NCBI GenBank assembly: GCA_021234155.1
Contig: JAJEKV010000023.1
Coordinates: forward strand, 7,228,009-7,292,008
Direction: 5' to 3'
DNA from: Isoetes taiwanensis
Lineage: Eukaryota; Streptophyta; Lycopodiopsida; Isoetales; Isoetaceae
Length of the DNA: 64,000 bases
Shown: positions 44,529-55,330 of the stretch, piece after piece
Layout of the letters: each line of letters starts with the position of its first letter
Numbering within the stretch: position 1 is the first letter of the stretch
The notes under the pieces: generated by a model
The model's database searches: none
Told to the model about the DNA's origin: nothing
Seen by the model: only the letters and a program-made list of their open reading frames with translations
Made by a program: the position numbers and the translations under genes

Positions 44529-45057
44529 TATGCCAGTAACAGATGTTCAACTTTCTTTTCAAGATTTGGATGGTTACGGATTAACTCAATGTACTGCAAA
44601 TTATGTTTCTCGAAATAAGCTAAAATGATCCTAAACAAAATTAAATTTAATTCAATATAACTAGATAGTACCTCCTCGGCTTCACGTCGAACACGATGCT
44701 CCTCGTCGCTTGGCGGTGGTGCATTCCTCATCCAACCATGCTTTAATCTATGTTGCTCTCTAATAGAATATATCTTTGCCTTTGTCCCTTGGCATTGTTT
44801 ACACCAACAAGTCCCAACTTGTTTGTATTGCCTTTGAATGGGATCATCATAAAGCGCTGCAATGCATTTACTTTTTGAAGAGCGTGAAGAGGAACTAAGC
44901 TCCCTAGACACAAAAAGAAAAAAAATGCATTTAACATGAAATTAATACCAAATCATAAGCTATGTTCTTACCTGGGTAGCAAGTCTATAGGTGGCATAGG
45001 CTCACTACTAGAATCATGTGAATCAACATTGGAACTCTCAATATTAGATGAAGCCAT
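44528..45057 (-). CDS. Small zinc-finger-like ORF upstream of the SET ORF
   Basis: Exon 1 (45057-44972, starting MASSNIESSNVDS) ends at a GT donor and exon 2 starts at 44903; the junction reads LLPR-ELSSSS in phase. The body has CWCKQCQGTKAKIYSIREQHRLKHG. This is a Cys-x-Cys-x2-Cys plus His-x4-His pattern like the small zinc-binding segments near the N-termini of plant transposon proteins. A helical end (FEKHNLQYIELIRNHPNLEKKVEHLLLA) follows. A 41-base GT-AG stretch within exon 2 reads through in frame and need not be spliced. Its TAA overlaps the next ATG by one base (TAATG). Role unknown; DNA binding is a guess. Confidence 0.55.
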
Positions 45058-45310
45058 GAGCAATGGAAGATACAACCAAACTGGAAAATAAACCATGAAA
45101 AACACAATTACATTAAAATACATTATGCCTTAAAATACATAAAGGAAAATTATATTTTAAGGGATTTATCAAAATGCCCATTGTATTTAAAGAAATTAGC
45201 AAATTGCCCTTATTATCAGACTATATTTAAAGTGATACAAAATTATAGCCATAGCCATATCCTAGCTCCAGCCATAGCCAGATATCGGACGTAATATGAA
45301 ACAAACGTTC

Positions 45311-45468
45311 ATTACGTTTGGTAATTCATATGTGGGGGCCCTTTATGCCCCCAAATTCTCGACGGCCCCACCAGACTCCGCCGCTCGTGCCCCGCCTCGT
45401 CTGGCGGGGCCGCCTCAAATTTTATGGGGCGTAAAGGGCCCCCACACATGAATTACCTAATACATAAT
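45311..45468. repeat. 158-bp hairpin (foldback/MITE-like)
   Basis: Arms GGTAATTCATATGTGGGGGCCCTTTATGCCCC (left) and GGGGCGTAAAGGGCCCCCACACATGAATTACC (right) pair almost fully. Inside, CGGCCCCACCAGAC pairs with GTCTGGCGGGGCCG. The whole unit can form a near-complete cruciform. Ends are rich in ATTACGT/ACATAAT; no target duplication was assigned. No coding. Confidence 0.8.
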
Positions 45469-46639
45469 CTAATACATAATGCTAATAATGCTAATGTAAA
45501 ATTAACATTGTATTTGAATAAAAACAAAATTTTAGCTATTATTTTCATTAGTACGAGTACTCCATAGAATGATTTAGACTATTGCATCTCACGCAATTTT
45601 GTTTGACGCACCCAATGTCAAATTAGCGTCAAAATGAATTCTATTTCTGTTTGCCGCCTAAAAATCTTCGTCGGAGAAAATCACACTAGAGAGGTTTTTT
45701 TTGCTTTGCTGGTGGCTCTTAAGGCGCACAAGGTCGCACAGCTCCAACGCCCACTATGCACGTTATCTAACTGAAATCGCTCAATTAGTAAGTTTGTTTT
45801 CAGTTCTCGGCAAACACGTTTTATAGTTTTAGAAATTAGTCGTCATTTTCTCCAATTTTCTTTGGATATTAGTTGGCTTCCGAAATCATTCTCTGGGCTC
45901 AATTCCGCCCTAGTTGACGCTAATCTAGTCAACACAGTTTTCAAATCCGGCCTAGTTAATGCTAGCTCCGTCTTCAAATGCTAGCATAATTTTCATTCGA
46001 TGCCAGCAAAAGAATACAAAGGCCGCAATTGCATGCTTGAAATTAGGATCCATTCAGCAGGAGACGACATTTACAAAATCAATAAGGAGCAGAGGCAGTC
46101 AACTCTCCTTAGGTCTGTTTAAGCAGGAAAGATAATCAAATCTCCTGTTTGCAAGCATTTGCAATTGTTCCATAATAAACAGCAATGGTCTTAGGTCTGT
46201 CATTAATATGATTCTTTTGTATATGCATCTAAAGGCTCAAAGATTAGAAGATAAAGCAGATAGCCATTAACATTGTTGGCTTACCTCTCATATAATTCAG
46301 GATAAATGTGTTAGAGATATTTGAGAGATGTTTGAAAATAAGAAGCAACATCTGGTTATAGTTAGCTTATGTGCTCAAAATCAAAAGGGTGATACAAATG
46401 GATAAGAAAATCCAGTTATAGAACTGTGCTACCTTTATGCTTCAAATTAAGGTCCATTTAGCAGGAGACATCTACAAAATCCACAAGCAGCGGAGATAGT
46501 GAAATCTACAATTGTTGACTTACCTCTCACAAAGAACCGAGGGTGTCATAACGCAAGAAAATAGGGTGCCGCAGAGTCTGGAATAGCATTCTGTAGATGG
46601 TAATGTAGATGTAGAATGCATTATGTGATGTTTGCATGG
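45469..46639. other. Intergenic with dispersed repeats
   Basis: A repeat beginning CATGCTT(G/C)AAATTA and continuing GATCCATTCAGC(A/T)GGAGA...ACAAAATC(A/C)A occurs near 46032, 46437 and again near 48168. This suggests an old dispersed repeat or diverged gene duplications. No gene or RNA is supported. Confidence 0.4.
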
Positions 46640-47170
46640 GTTTGCTTGATGTATGAAAGAATATTCATTCGAAAGCCTTGCAGCACATTTGTGGAAATGC
46701 ATAACAAGTGCAAGAAAATTGAATGAGAAAACTGAGACACATGTTCTGGTGGCCATGGATGGGAGGCACAGACTTGAGCCAAAGATCGCCCAAAGGATAT
46801 TTTGGGAATGCAACATTTTGTCCTTCTACTTCCATAGCTGCCACCAACTTACGTAGCACCCCTTTCGGATCTTTGCAGAGCTTGTTAGCAATGCCATCAA
46901 AAGGGCTGATGACAAGTATTTGCGCCTGCGGCAAAGATAGATGCCATGGAGCTTTACAACAAGATGGAAGCTAATCACAAGCAGTGCGGTTTCTTGCTCC
47001 AGATTTGCTTTGTTACAAGTCGGGTTAATTTTCCACTCTATGATGTAGACTTTGGTTGGGGCTCCCCTTGTATGCGAAACAACTTACCGATATCTATGAA
47101 GGCATTGTGGTTCTGCTCCCTTCTTACAAGAAGGATTCCAAAGATAGATGCAGGTTGTTGTACTTCCTAA
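46640..47170 (+). pseudogene. BAHD acyltransferase (HCT-like) pseudogene, 3' half
   Basis: Frame pieces read SFESLAAHLWKCITSARKLN, VLVAMDGRHRLEPKI, KGYFGNATF and, after another shift, VNFPLYDVDFGWGSP. These match the middle and the C-terminal DFGWG signature of BAHD enzymes, which move acyl groups from acyl-CoA to alcohols or amines. The N-terminal HxxxD motif is not present in the window near here. At least two frameshifts and stops (near 47015-47025) break it. The final block after DFGWG is recognisable only in part. Retroposed or tandem origin cannot be told. Confidence 0.7.
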
Positions 47171-48351
47171 ACCCCAGATGGAATTACTAGAAAAACTCTG
47201 GTGCCATGTTTAGCCTCAGTTATTTCCTTGTCTGAGCCTTCTGAGTTTAGTTTGACCAGCTAAGTTTTGCTAATAGTAACAGGTCTTGCCAATGGAGAAC
47301 AGGAATTTCTCTCCATGGGTGCATGGCGAATGTATATATACTTATAGATATTTTGTGTTGTATAATGAGCGGATATATTGATTATAAGAGATTGGAGTTT
47401 TCTACATGTTTTTGCAAATTTTGTAGAGTATTGTTGATGAATGTATATAGTTTTTGGGATGTTGGTCTCTTGAACCTGGGAAAGGTTGGCATGTTGAAAC
47501 TTGGAACGAAAATGGAAATGTTCATCAATCATCAAACTTGCCTGGACAGATCTATATGTAACAGATGTGGTGCATGTATAAGACTGACTTCCTTGGAAGC
47601 CCAAAGTCAGGACCATAAAAGTCTAAGGTTTTGGCAACAGATGGCACGTTCATTTAGAATTGAACGTGGAAGGAAAGGGTGATTGAAGAAGGTTTTAAAA
47701 CAAAAATTTAAAGTAGAGCTTTGTTGAATTGAATCAGAAAGGATATAACTGGGCTGACTTTGAGCGACAGGGATGCCTGGTTATAAGGCAAGCAAGGACT
47801 AATACGAATGCATTGGATTGAATGGATGGCAGAAACAGAAGAGGAAGATTGAATGCACAGAAAAATGCACAGGAAATTTGGAGGCTAGAATGTGCATGTG
47901 GAATGGTGGATGCTTATTTAGAGATAAAATAAAAAAGGCAAGCATATGTTGAGCGCTCTAACTAATAGAACTAGATATAATGTGTGAAAATGGGCAGGCA
48001 GAATTAAAAAGGCAATGTAGCCAGGCAGAGGGTGCGACAGAGTCTGAAAGATCCAGTATTTCTGTAAGGAACATTGCATGCAGAAGAATGGCCTAGTTCT
48101 AGTTCTCTGTGGCCAGTTCCAAATGAGTGAGTATTACATTCTTCATAATGGACTGCTCACCAATTGCATGCTTCAAATTAAGATCCATTCAGCTGGAGAT
48201 CACATTTACAAAATCAATAACCAGCAGAGAACTACCTTAATCAAGTAGTCACTTAAGACACAGCTTTAGGTTGTGAAGTCTATGTGAGCTTGTATCTTTA
48301 AGGCTCTGATCCCCAGGGCATCCTTCATTTCCTTAAACATAGAACCAGCAA
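47171..48351. other. Intergenic, nothing supported
   Basis: Short frames on both strands near 47260-47680 overlap and show no domain. A third copy of the dispersed CATGCTTCAAATTAAGATCCATTCAGC repeat lies near 48168. No element ends were seen. Confidence 0.35.
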
Positions 48352-48600
48352 GTGGCCAACATGTTTGACAAATTGCACATGTTCTGCACCAGCAGGCATT
48401 GTTATGTAGTAAATGCAACTCTGTTGACATTTGCCACTCTATTGCATCTTCCTAATCACAATATCATATTTAAGCCTCCGGCAAGGCAGGCTGGAGCAGT
48501 TGACATTTTGGTGTCTCTTTTAGAAACTGCCACTCCTCAAGATAAGGTCAATACACTGCTCAACATTCTGAAGGATGCGCCAAATGGGGATGGTGGTCGG
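48352..48600 (+). other. Possible armadillo-repeat gene fragment
   Basis: Within a short frame RQAGAVDILVSLLETATPQDKVNTLLNIL resembles one armadillo repeat (xAGAVxxLVxLLxxxxxxxxxxALxxL). Only one repeat is seen and the frame then runs into dispersed-repeat sequence. The match is weak. Confidence 0.25.
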
Positions 48601-48635
48601 TGTATGCAATGTGAGGCCGAGCCGAGGTTGATTAG

Positions 48636-48790
48636 GCTCCTAATGGGTGATACTTTGGAAATGATAGTATAACTACATGTGTGGGCCCAAACCAAGGTGA
48701 GGCCTCGGTCGAGGCTGAGCCGAGGAATAATACCAAAGATGTCCAAACCGACTGGCCGGGGCCGAGCCGAGGAACAGTGCAAAAGAAAAG
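48636..48790. repeat. G+C-rich dispersed repeat, second copy
   Basis: Begins with the minisatellite-type unit CTAATGGGTGATACTTTGGAA and then TGGGCCCAAACCAAGGTGAGGCCTCGG...GAGCCGAGGAATAATACCAAAGATGTCCAAAC. The second half is inversely related to 38.44-38.54 kb. This copy is not cut by the CACTA element and shows the pre-insertion arrangement. Confidence 0.6.
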
Positions 48791-48892
48791 GGCCGGGCTT
48801 TTTTCTAGTCCTGAATAATAAAGAAATAGTGTATGTTGGCCTGTAACTCCATCCATAAGCCACGTGTAACTCCATCTATATGCCACGTAGCC

Positions 48893-49118
48893 TAAAGAAA
48901 TAGTCCATGTCGGTCACGCCTTATTGACGGCCAGTCAAATGCCACATGGCGCAATCTTGGCCTTTGGGCTGTGAACACTTATAACCCTCAAAATTTTGGA
49001 GAAAAAAATAGTGTATGTCAGTCATACCTTATCGACGGCCGGTAAGATGCCACGTGGAACAATCTTGGCCCTTGGGCTGTGAACACCTGTAACCCTCAAA
49101 ATTTTGGAGAAGCAACTA
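48893..49118 (+). repeat. Tandem duplication of about 113 bp
   Basis: Two copies share AATAGT(C/G)(C/T)ATGTC, CGACGGCC(A/G)GT, GATGCCAC(A/G)TGG, CAATCTTGGCC(T/C)TTGGGCTGTGAACAC and CCTCAAAATTTTGGAGAA. A related shorter unit (TAGTGTATGTTGG...) lies at 48825-48890. Confidence 0.75.
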
Positions 49119-51339
49119 GTTTTCTATCGATTGTTTTGGAAGCTTCCTCAAGCATTACTAAACTGTCGAAAGGTTCTAGAATAGCTGGTTTATAGCTACA
49201 AAAACGAGGGGCGTACCATCTCCACAGATAACGGAGCAATATTTTGGTGAAAATATAGAGGACTTTTGAACTAAGTTCCATGATTCTGAAGATTTTCCTG
49301 AAGCTGATGGTGTTTTTAGTTTTCCTTTGGAGTAAAAAATGGCTATTTTGTCATTCAAGGCAGTGAATTTTGCTGCCTGTAGATGTGATCACAACAGTGT
49401 TTACAAACAAGTGGTGAGCCGATACAGGGATTTTCTTTGATGCAAGCTGCGATGTGCATGGCCGCTGCCTTCAGTTTATGAAGATATTTCCAAACTGTGA
49501 CAAATCGATGGCTTATGATCTTTTATGGAGTTTTGGTGCAGTCTGGATGCTCAAAATGGCCGGAAGTCTCATTGTGGATCGCATCCATTCAGGTACAAAC
49601 ATGATTCTTTTATTATATGCCAGGTCTGATTGCTTAGTTCCAACAATAAAAAGCTGTGTGATATTGTTTGATATTGTTGATCTAATTCTAAACAGGTTAT
49701 TTCTTTAAAGAAGTTGTAGAACATGAAGGAGCACTCTGGTGAGCAACAATTAACATGGTATATTCTCATCTTTTTGTGGCCCTACGATGTCTTTTTTAAT
49801 GTGCTCCACAATGCCACTTTGCATCCTTTTTACAGACTTCAAATCGGATGGCATACTCAGGGAGCCCAAGCTCATGTTCTCTGGTTAGGATCTGAGCTGC
49901 TTTTTTTCGCCGAGATTTAACAGATTGCTACGGTACTTAAATCTCTGCTCAGACTCGTACAACTTTATTTTAATCATCCGCTTGCAGAAATGAGGTCAAT
50001 GATATAATAGGCATCAATCCGAGCCATCAGATCGGCATTCTGGGAAGGGATGACCAGCTATATATGCACTATTCATTCTTGTGGTTAGTTATCGGCGTCT
50101 TCTCACAGCAGCATCTCTTCCTTGCCCATTGCTTCTCTCGGCTCTATCCATGCTCTTTTCTTCCCCTTTAGATTGCTCTTCCTCTCTTCTTCCCTTTTAG
50201 ATTGCTCTTCCTCTTTCCTTCCCTTTTAGATTGCTCTTCCTCATGTTGTTAGTTTTCTTTGACAAGTTATTTCTTTCCCTTACCTTGCATCTACTCTTTG
50301 GCATGATTTACGATTGTTTCTTGAAAGTAAATTTTGCTTTGTATGCTACGAGGAGGATTCACAAATTGAGAAATTGTTTCTTGGAAGTATTCATCTTGCT
50401 TTGCCAGTTTCTATGCACTTTGCAGACGTCTTGGAGATAGCAGACGGTTGATTTCCTTACAGTGGCACCAATGGTTTGAAGGTGGACCTGGTATCTTTCT
50501 TTGTGGTATTTGGTTGCATGCATGGCCGATTCGTTAGAATCGAATCAATTCATAGCGACTTGGGCAGCTCAGCTTACTCTGACGAATCATCTCATCTCGA
50601 CATGCTCCATCAATTTTAACTAGCCGGTTTTTGTATTCTTTGCAAGTCCCTTACCAGAATAGGTTATTATGGAATTGTTTTCAATCTCGTAACTTAGTTG
50701 ACTAAAGAACTAACCATTTTTTGGGGCGTTTATAGCAGATGCATAATGGAGGCATTACAAGACTATTCTGGTGTCGACGGGGGTGTATGTATTGGGGAAT
50801 GGTATAAGGGACCCCCTTTCCAGTTTGGAAGGGTGATCCCACGACCAGCATTAGCCGGGAGTGGGTCCCTTCCAAACTCGGAAAGGGGGGGGACCTTATG
50901 CCATTCCCCAACAACATGGAAGTTGGGCGACATTTTCGAAGGCTCGGCTATGGCGTAAGAGCTCGGCTATGGCCCGGGGGATTCACATAGAAGACCCGTA
51001 TAAACCTAGTGAGTGTGTGGAAGGGGGTTTTTTCTCAATGTTTTCGTACGTATACTAGGGGTTTAAATCCCCCTCTTACTGACATTCTAATGTATTTTCT
51101 CCATGGAAGGGGTGTTTTTCCAACACTTTTACGTACGTATATAGAGGTGTTTCTTCTCATCTTAAGCACGCAGATGGCATATCCTCATGTGATAAAGGTT
51201 AATCCCGTGGGGGCTATGGCGCCTGCAAAAGTGCAGAAGAATGGGCTTGGCTATGGCACCTGCAGAAGAATGATCGTTTTCTTGTGGTATTCTTGACTTT
51301 GTTGTCAATCTATTTTTTCTGTAGCCTTTTTTGGCGAGT
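49119..51339. other. Intergenic; a 33-bp triplet repeat and a 120-bp foldback unit
   Basis: No gene that I can support. TTCCCCTTTTAGATTGCTCTTCCTCT occurs three times with a period of about 33 (50155-50243). Frames near 49454-49920 are moderately long but unrecognised. The foldback at 50792-50911 is listed separately. Confidence 0.35.
50792..50911. repeat. 120-bp foldback (MITE-like) unit
   Basis: TTGGGGAATGGTATAAGGGACCCCCTTT is matched at the other end by AAAGGGGGGGACCTTATGCCATTCCCCAA in reverse complement, with a small central loop region. The ends TTGGGG/CCCCAA are well preserved. No target duplication was assigned. Confidence 0.75.
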
Positions 51340-52080
51340 TTTGCATGGTATTCATATGGTATCAAAACTCTGGGAGATCTTTGGAATAATGATAGATGGA
51401 TTACTTGGTCAAATCTTAAAGTGAAAATCAGAGGATCTAAGAAAATCTATAATCATATCAGAAGCAAAGTTGGTAATTTGACTCCCTCTCAAGTGCAAGA
51501 TGTTGGCTTGGATTGGCTATTAAATAAAAAGTCCTGCTACAAGGTTAGATCTTTCTGAATCAAAATTTTGATCCTCCTAAGTCTTTTGCTGTATGGAATA
51601 TTGATTCAAATGCCACCAAAGCCTTATTTCGTAATGTCTGGAATTCCTATGCTTCCAAGAAAGTATCCTTTTTTATTTGGCTTATTGCCAACAAAAGCAT
51701 TCCGCTCCAGGTTGCTGCTACAAGAAATCCTAATTTGTCTGCAAATTGCCCCTTGAACTGTAATGGCATTGAAGTTTTGGAGCATATTTTCTTTTGTCCA
51801 AAGTTGAATCCTTTTTTGTCTTGGTTTCATAGGCATTTTGGTCAATATGATAAATCTTCCACCATCAGCTTTCTGCAAGGGAATGACACTTATAGAAATA
51901 CTATTGCTTTCTTGACTCTTTCGAATATTTGGAAGTCGAGAAACAGGTGCTTGTATAACACATTAAATATGATATTGAGCTTTGTGCTACAGCACATAGA
52001 AATATTTATGCTGATAATTATGACAGGTGTTGGGATCAACTTGGTGAATATGTTGGGTATCATAACTTATTTATATCAAC
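51340..52080 (+). pseudogene. L1-type LINE ORF2 fragment (zf-RVT), frameshifted
   Basis: In order: TWSNLKVKIRGSKKIYNHIRSK, YKVRSF, then a frame change to LFRNVWNSYASKKVSFFIWLIANKSIP, CPLNCNGIEVLEHIFFCPKLNPFLSWF and LTLSNIWKSRNRCLYN. It then changes frame near 51965 (a shift gives ELCATAHRNIYADNYDRCWD). It is the same subfamily as the fragment at 34.6-36.4 kb. Confidence 0.75.
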
Positions 52081-52082
52081 TG

Positions 52083-52670
52083 TTCAATTCAGAGACACTA
52101 ACTAAAGCTTTATTCATAGGATACATGGAGCTTTGTAGAGGGCTTCATACAAACAGATCTTTTATAACAGCTGATGGCTCTTCTCTAAGAAATGAGGTAG
52201 CAAGGTATGGTGTGGACAGGAAACATGAACATCAGGTCTGTTATCCCCCAAATAATCAGTGGACAATGAGACAGATGATATATGAAAATGAAGTTAGGAA
52301 AGCAGTTGAAAGAGTATGGGGAGGGGTTTTTACAAGAGAAGTGATGCAAATGGTCTACATATTATAGTTTATTGAAAAGCATCAACATGAATTCACTGAT
52401 AGATAATTCTTGAGATATAGAGAAATGTACTACACTCACATGATGCTTGCTGAGAGCTATGGTACCTTGATTCTTCTTATGGTGCAGCAAAATTATTTTA
52501 GACCGATAAGAGATCAGTTATGGATGGCTGAAACCTACACCCTAGGAACCTTTGCCAATTTCACCTCTCGTTTCAACCAGCTCTTTTTCTCTGATGATCC
52601 CAATGACCCTAAAATTCCTACTATCTCCTCGGGAAAAATCGACAGCATTGCCTCTCTCTGGATGCAGTAA
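52083..52670 (+). other. Unrecognised reading frame with two stops after a LINE fragment
   Basis: One frame stays open for about 195 codons apart from TAG near 52365 and TAA near 52401. It reads ETLTKALFIGYMELCRGLH, SSLRNEVARYGVDRKHEHQ, QMIYENEVRKAVERVWGG, RYREMYYTHMMLAESYGTL and NYFRPIRDQLWMAETYTLG. Composition is protein-like and includes charged helices. It is not LINE, copia, gypsy or CACTA as far as I can tell. It may be the remnant of a host gene. Confidence 0.35.
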
Positions 52671-52766
52671 TCTTGTTTGTGTTTGCAGGTTCGAAATATT
52701 AGGCATATGATGTGGAAGTTCTGCCTGCTTCAAGTTCATTGCTGTCTTCTCAGGTTTTGGATTGAT

Positions 52767-52768
<2 letters not shown>

Positions 52769-52800
<32 letters not shown>
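52769..52800 (-). repeat. 32-base poly(T), likely poly(A) tail of a minus-strand retroposon
   Basis: The run is followed by GAGAGAACGAAATTTTTTGTATTTATATATAAGG. Read on the minus strand this is an A+T-rich 3' end followed by poly(A). The element body cannot be delimited. Confidence 0.5.
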
Positions 52801-52801
<1 letters not shown>

Positions 52802-54060
52802 AGAGAACGAAATTTTTTGTATTTATATATAAGGAAAGTACAATGAGAATTACTACAGGAGCATACTCAACATCTTCATTCTCTTATGTGTAGAAACTTA
52901 TTTACTGCTCTGCTCTGATAGCTGATAATAAACATTAGGCATAAAAAATCTCTCCACATCGAAACCAAGGTTTACCAGATGATCCAAAGAGCAACAGTCT
53001 TCCAAAAAGAATCTTATCCCTGAACAACACACAGATAACCTGAATCACTGAAAATATACGGAAGTTGCATGACTCCTGGTCTATATGACAGCATCCAAAT
53101 AGAATATAAATCAGGCATATCAGTACCTGATGAAGCATTACACTCAAACATGGCAGTATTTGAGCAACCAAATCCGACTGGATGGTATGAAGATATTTTG
53201 GCATCAGTACCAAAATGTCACTCAATTTTCAGTAATTGAGTGGCATTCTCAAGCATAATAGTACTTGAAAATGCAACCAAGATGCTTCAAAGATAGTGCT
53301 CAAGCTTCCGTGCTAGAGCACCAGTCTATATTGAATGCTGTCATACATCCTATTGTCTCTACTGCTTCAGCATAAGATTAATAAATCAAGACTCACCTGT
53401 ATATTTTCTCTAACAAGAATCTTTCTGATCATCACTTGTAAAACCTAGATCTTTCTGCTAGTAAGAAAGATTGGAAAGAGATAGGCCATAGATGGATCGC
53501 ATTTCCAGAAATCAGATTATAATAATATCCCCTGTAGATGGAATAACAGAAACTTCTCTACCTGATCTTGCAGCTTTCGTCTTCACCTTATAGGTCGGCA
53601 TCCGTTCTGGATCTACCATTTCGGTGTGTCTAAATCCAAAGAAATAGCCATAGTGCAAAAGCACCAAAGATCAAAACCACGTTAGTGGATACCTTAGCAA
53701 GATTTGCCGCCGAAAAGAAGAATCGATATAACATCCATCAGATCTTGTGTTCCAATTCTGAAAAGTCACCCCAGCATGCCCTGCTAGCATCAAAGCCTCT
53801 TCGATTTTCCTCAAGAGATTCCGCTGTGATGGCCTAGGCAAAGAGACAGGGCGGCCGCCGCCCTAGCCCGCCAAGAACAGCGCCTGTGCCAAGAACGACA
53901 TGATTTCAAATGATAATTTTGTTAAGATTAGTGGCTACTTGTTTCTTCAAGAAAATACTTGAATTTTGAGCTTCAATCCTTCATCAAGGCTTATCATCGA
54001 AACTGTTACTAAATTTTGTGATAACAATTCTGGGAAGGGACTCGCGAGAGACACAAAACC
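52801..54060. other. Intergenic, nothing supported
   Basis: Apart from the possible retroposon body after the poly(T), no coding or RNA feature could be read. A G+C-rich GGGCGGCCGCCGCCCTAGCCC palindrome occurs near 53850. Confidence 0.35.
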
Positions 54061-54193
54061 GGCCGATAGGCTTGTCATTCATCACAGCAGCAGTATACAA
54101 TGTTTTGAAGATTAGAGAGGGGTAGCCGACCATAGGAACAATATCGGACTACCCCGTAAAAAGAAATGTGCACAGGCAATATAGAAGGGTAAT

Positions 54194-54270
54194 GGCGACA
54201 ACTTCTCACCGGGATAAAAAACCCCGCCCTTTCGGGTTTTCGAGGAAAACCCTAATGAGAAATGGTCGCC
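54194..54270 (-). other. Structured RNA motif, copy 3
   Basis: Arms at 54194-54208 and 54256-54270 form a 15-position stem with one mismatch and one G-U pair (minus-strand reading). The interior reads GGGTTTTCCTCGAAAACCC and then GGGGTTTTTTATCCCGG. Stem sequence (TGAGAAATGGTCGCC side) is unlike the other copies. Confidence 0.7.
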
Positions 54271-54624
54271 AACAACCTTGAATGTGTTGCCTGGAAAACC
54301 GAAGGAGATGGATTGATTGCGACGAAATATAGCAGACCCCGAAGACGGCAGAATCCCTGAATGTGTTGCCTGGAGAGCCGAAAAGGTGGGTTGATGGCGA
54401 ACACAAATATGGCAGGACCTCAGAAGACCGCAAAAACCTACAAGGAACTCAAATGAACCCAAAAAATACCCGTGAATGGTTATAAAACTACCATGCATGG
54501 CGGGGACAAGGCAAGCCGCACAATAAAAACCCGCAAGGAAGAGCAAATTAGAAACATAAAAAAGCAAAGACGCAAAAAGGTGGAGAAGCATCACCCAAAT
54601 GGGGTGGAAAACAAATATCGTCCA

Positions 54625-54790
54625 TCCTCAAGGTGGAAATAAATAGCATCACCCTCAAGGTGGAAATAAATAGCGTCACCCTCAAGGTGGAAATAAATAG
54701 CATCACCCTCAAGGTGGAAATAAATAGCGCCACCCTCAAGGTGGAAATAAATAGCATCACCCTCAAGGTGGAAATAAATAGATTCACCCA
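54625..54790 (+). repeat. 27-bp tandem repeat, six to seven copies
   Basis: CACCCTCAAGGTGGAAATAAATAG plus three bases (CAT/CGT/CGC) repeats with a 27-base period. Since 27 is divisible by 3 it makes a nonapeptide frame (FISTLRVML) on the minus strand, which I regard as a by-product. Flanking sequence holds related half-units (CATCACCxxxxGGTGGAGAA). Confidence 0.85.
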
Positions 54791-55330
54791 CGTGTGGAGA
54801 TAGCATCACCGAAAGGTGGAGAAAGCATCACCCATCTGTGGAAAATAACATATGAAAAATGACATGATAGTGATGCAAAACATAATTATAGTAAATGCAA
54901 AGTGAACAACAACAAAACAAATGAAACAGACGCAGCGTCCCCCACCGAAAGCGTGGCGGAAGGGAGGGAAGCTACGAGAAGGAAGGAAGTCACTGCTGTG
55001 AGAAGACGCCGATAACCGAGCCAAAACGGAAATGGCCTAATATATAGCCGCCCCTTCCTTCGAATGGCGATCCGATGGCTCTGGATCGATGGGATTCTCG
55101 GAAGGGACTCAGAGACAAAACCGCCGACTACCAAAGGACTTCCTCAACTATAAGGCCACGCCGGAAACCTCCAAACAGAAGTTTTAAAGCAAGAAGACAC
55201 GCCCACCCACCACCCCGAAAGTAGCCTGGATAGGATAAAGGACGCAGAGAGAAAAGAGAGAAACGAAAAGAGGGGTCACGGACGGAGTATCGAGGAGATG
55301 ATAGGGACCCAGAGAAATTAGGCGTCAAGG

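Larger units (their letters stand above)
38544..45100 (-). mobile_element. CACTA (En/Spm-type) DNA transposon; left end seen, right end not found
   Basis: CACTACAAG at 38544 is the standard terminal sequence of plant CACTA elements, and a subterminal repeat region follows. A multi-exon transposase (40.1-43.4 kb), a SET-domain ORF and a zinc-finger-like ORF follow on the minus strand. The expected CTTGTAGTG end was not found to the right, so the stated right limit is only the start of the last ORF. Either the right end is degenerate or a deletion removed it. Confidence 0.8.
54061..55330 (-). repeat. Segment of a dispersed repeat family that also forms the large inverted repeat
   Basis: Sequence near 55065-55140 (GCGATCCGATGGCTCTGG...GGACTTCCTCAAC) matches 61.41-61.49 kb. 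Motif copy 3 occupies 54194-54270. Downstream in element sense lies a GGGTAG...GGCTACCC hairpin near 54116-54156, as in the 60-61 kb copies. The strand is purine-rich, which leaves long hydrophobic but spurious frames on the other strand. Confidence 0.55.

Noticed and set aside
44641-44685. A 41-base intron in the zinc-finger-like ORF
   Set aside because: GT and AG are present, but the stretch reads through in frame and removal would shift the frame before a sensible C-terminus.
45469-48400. Right terminal CTTGTAGTG of the CACTA element
   Set aside because: Looked for and not found; no near-match convincing enough to report as an end.
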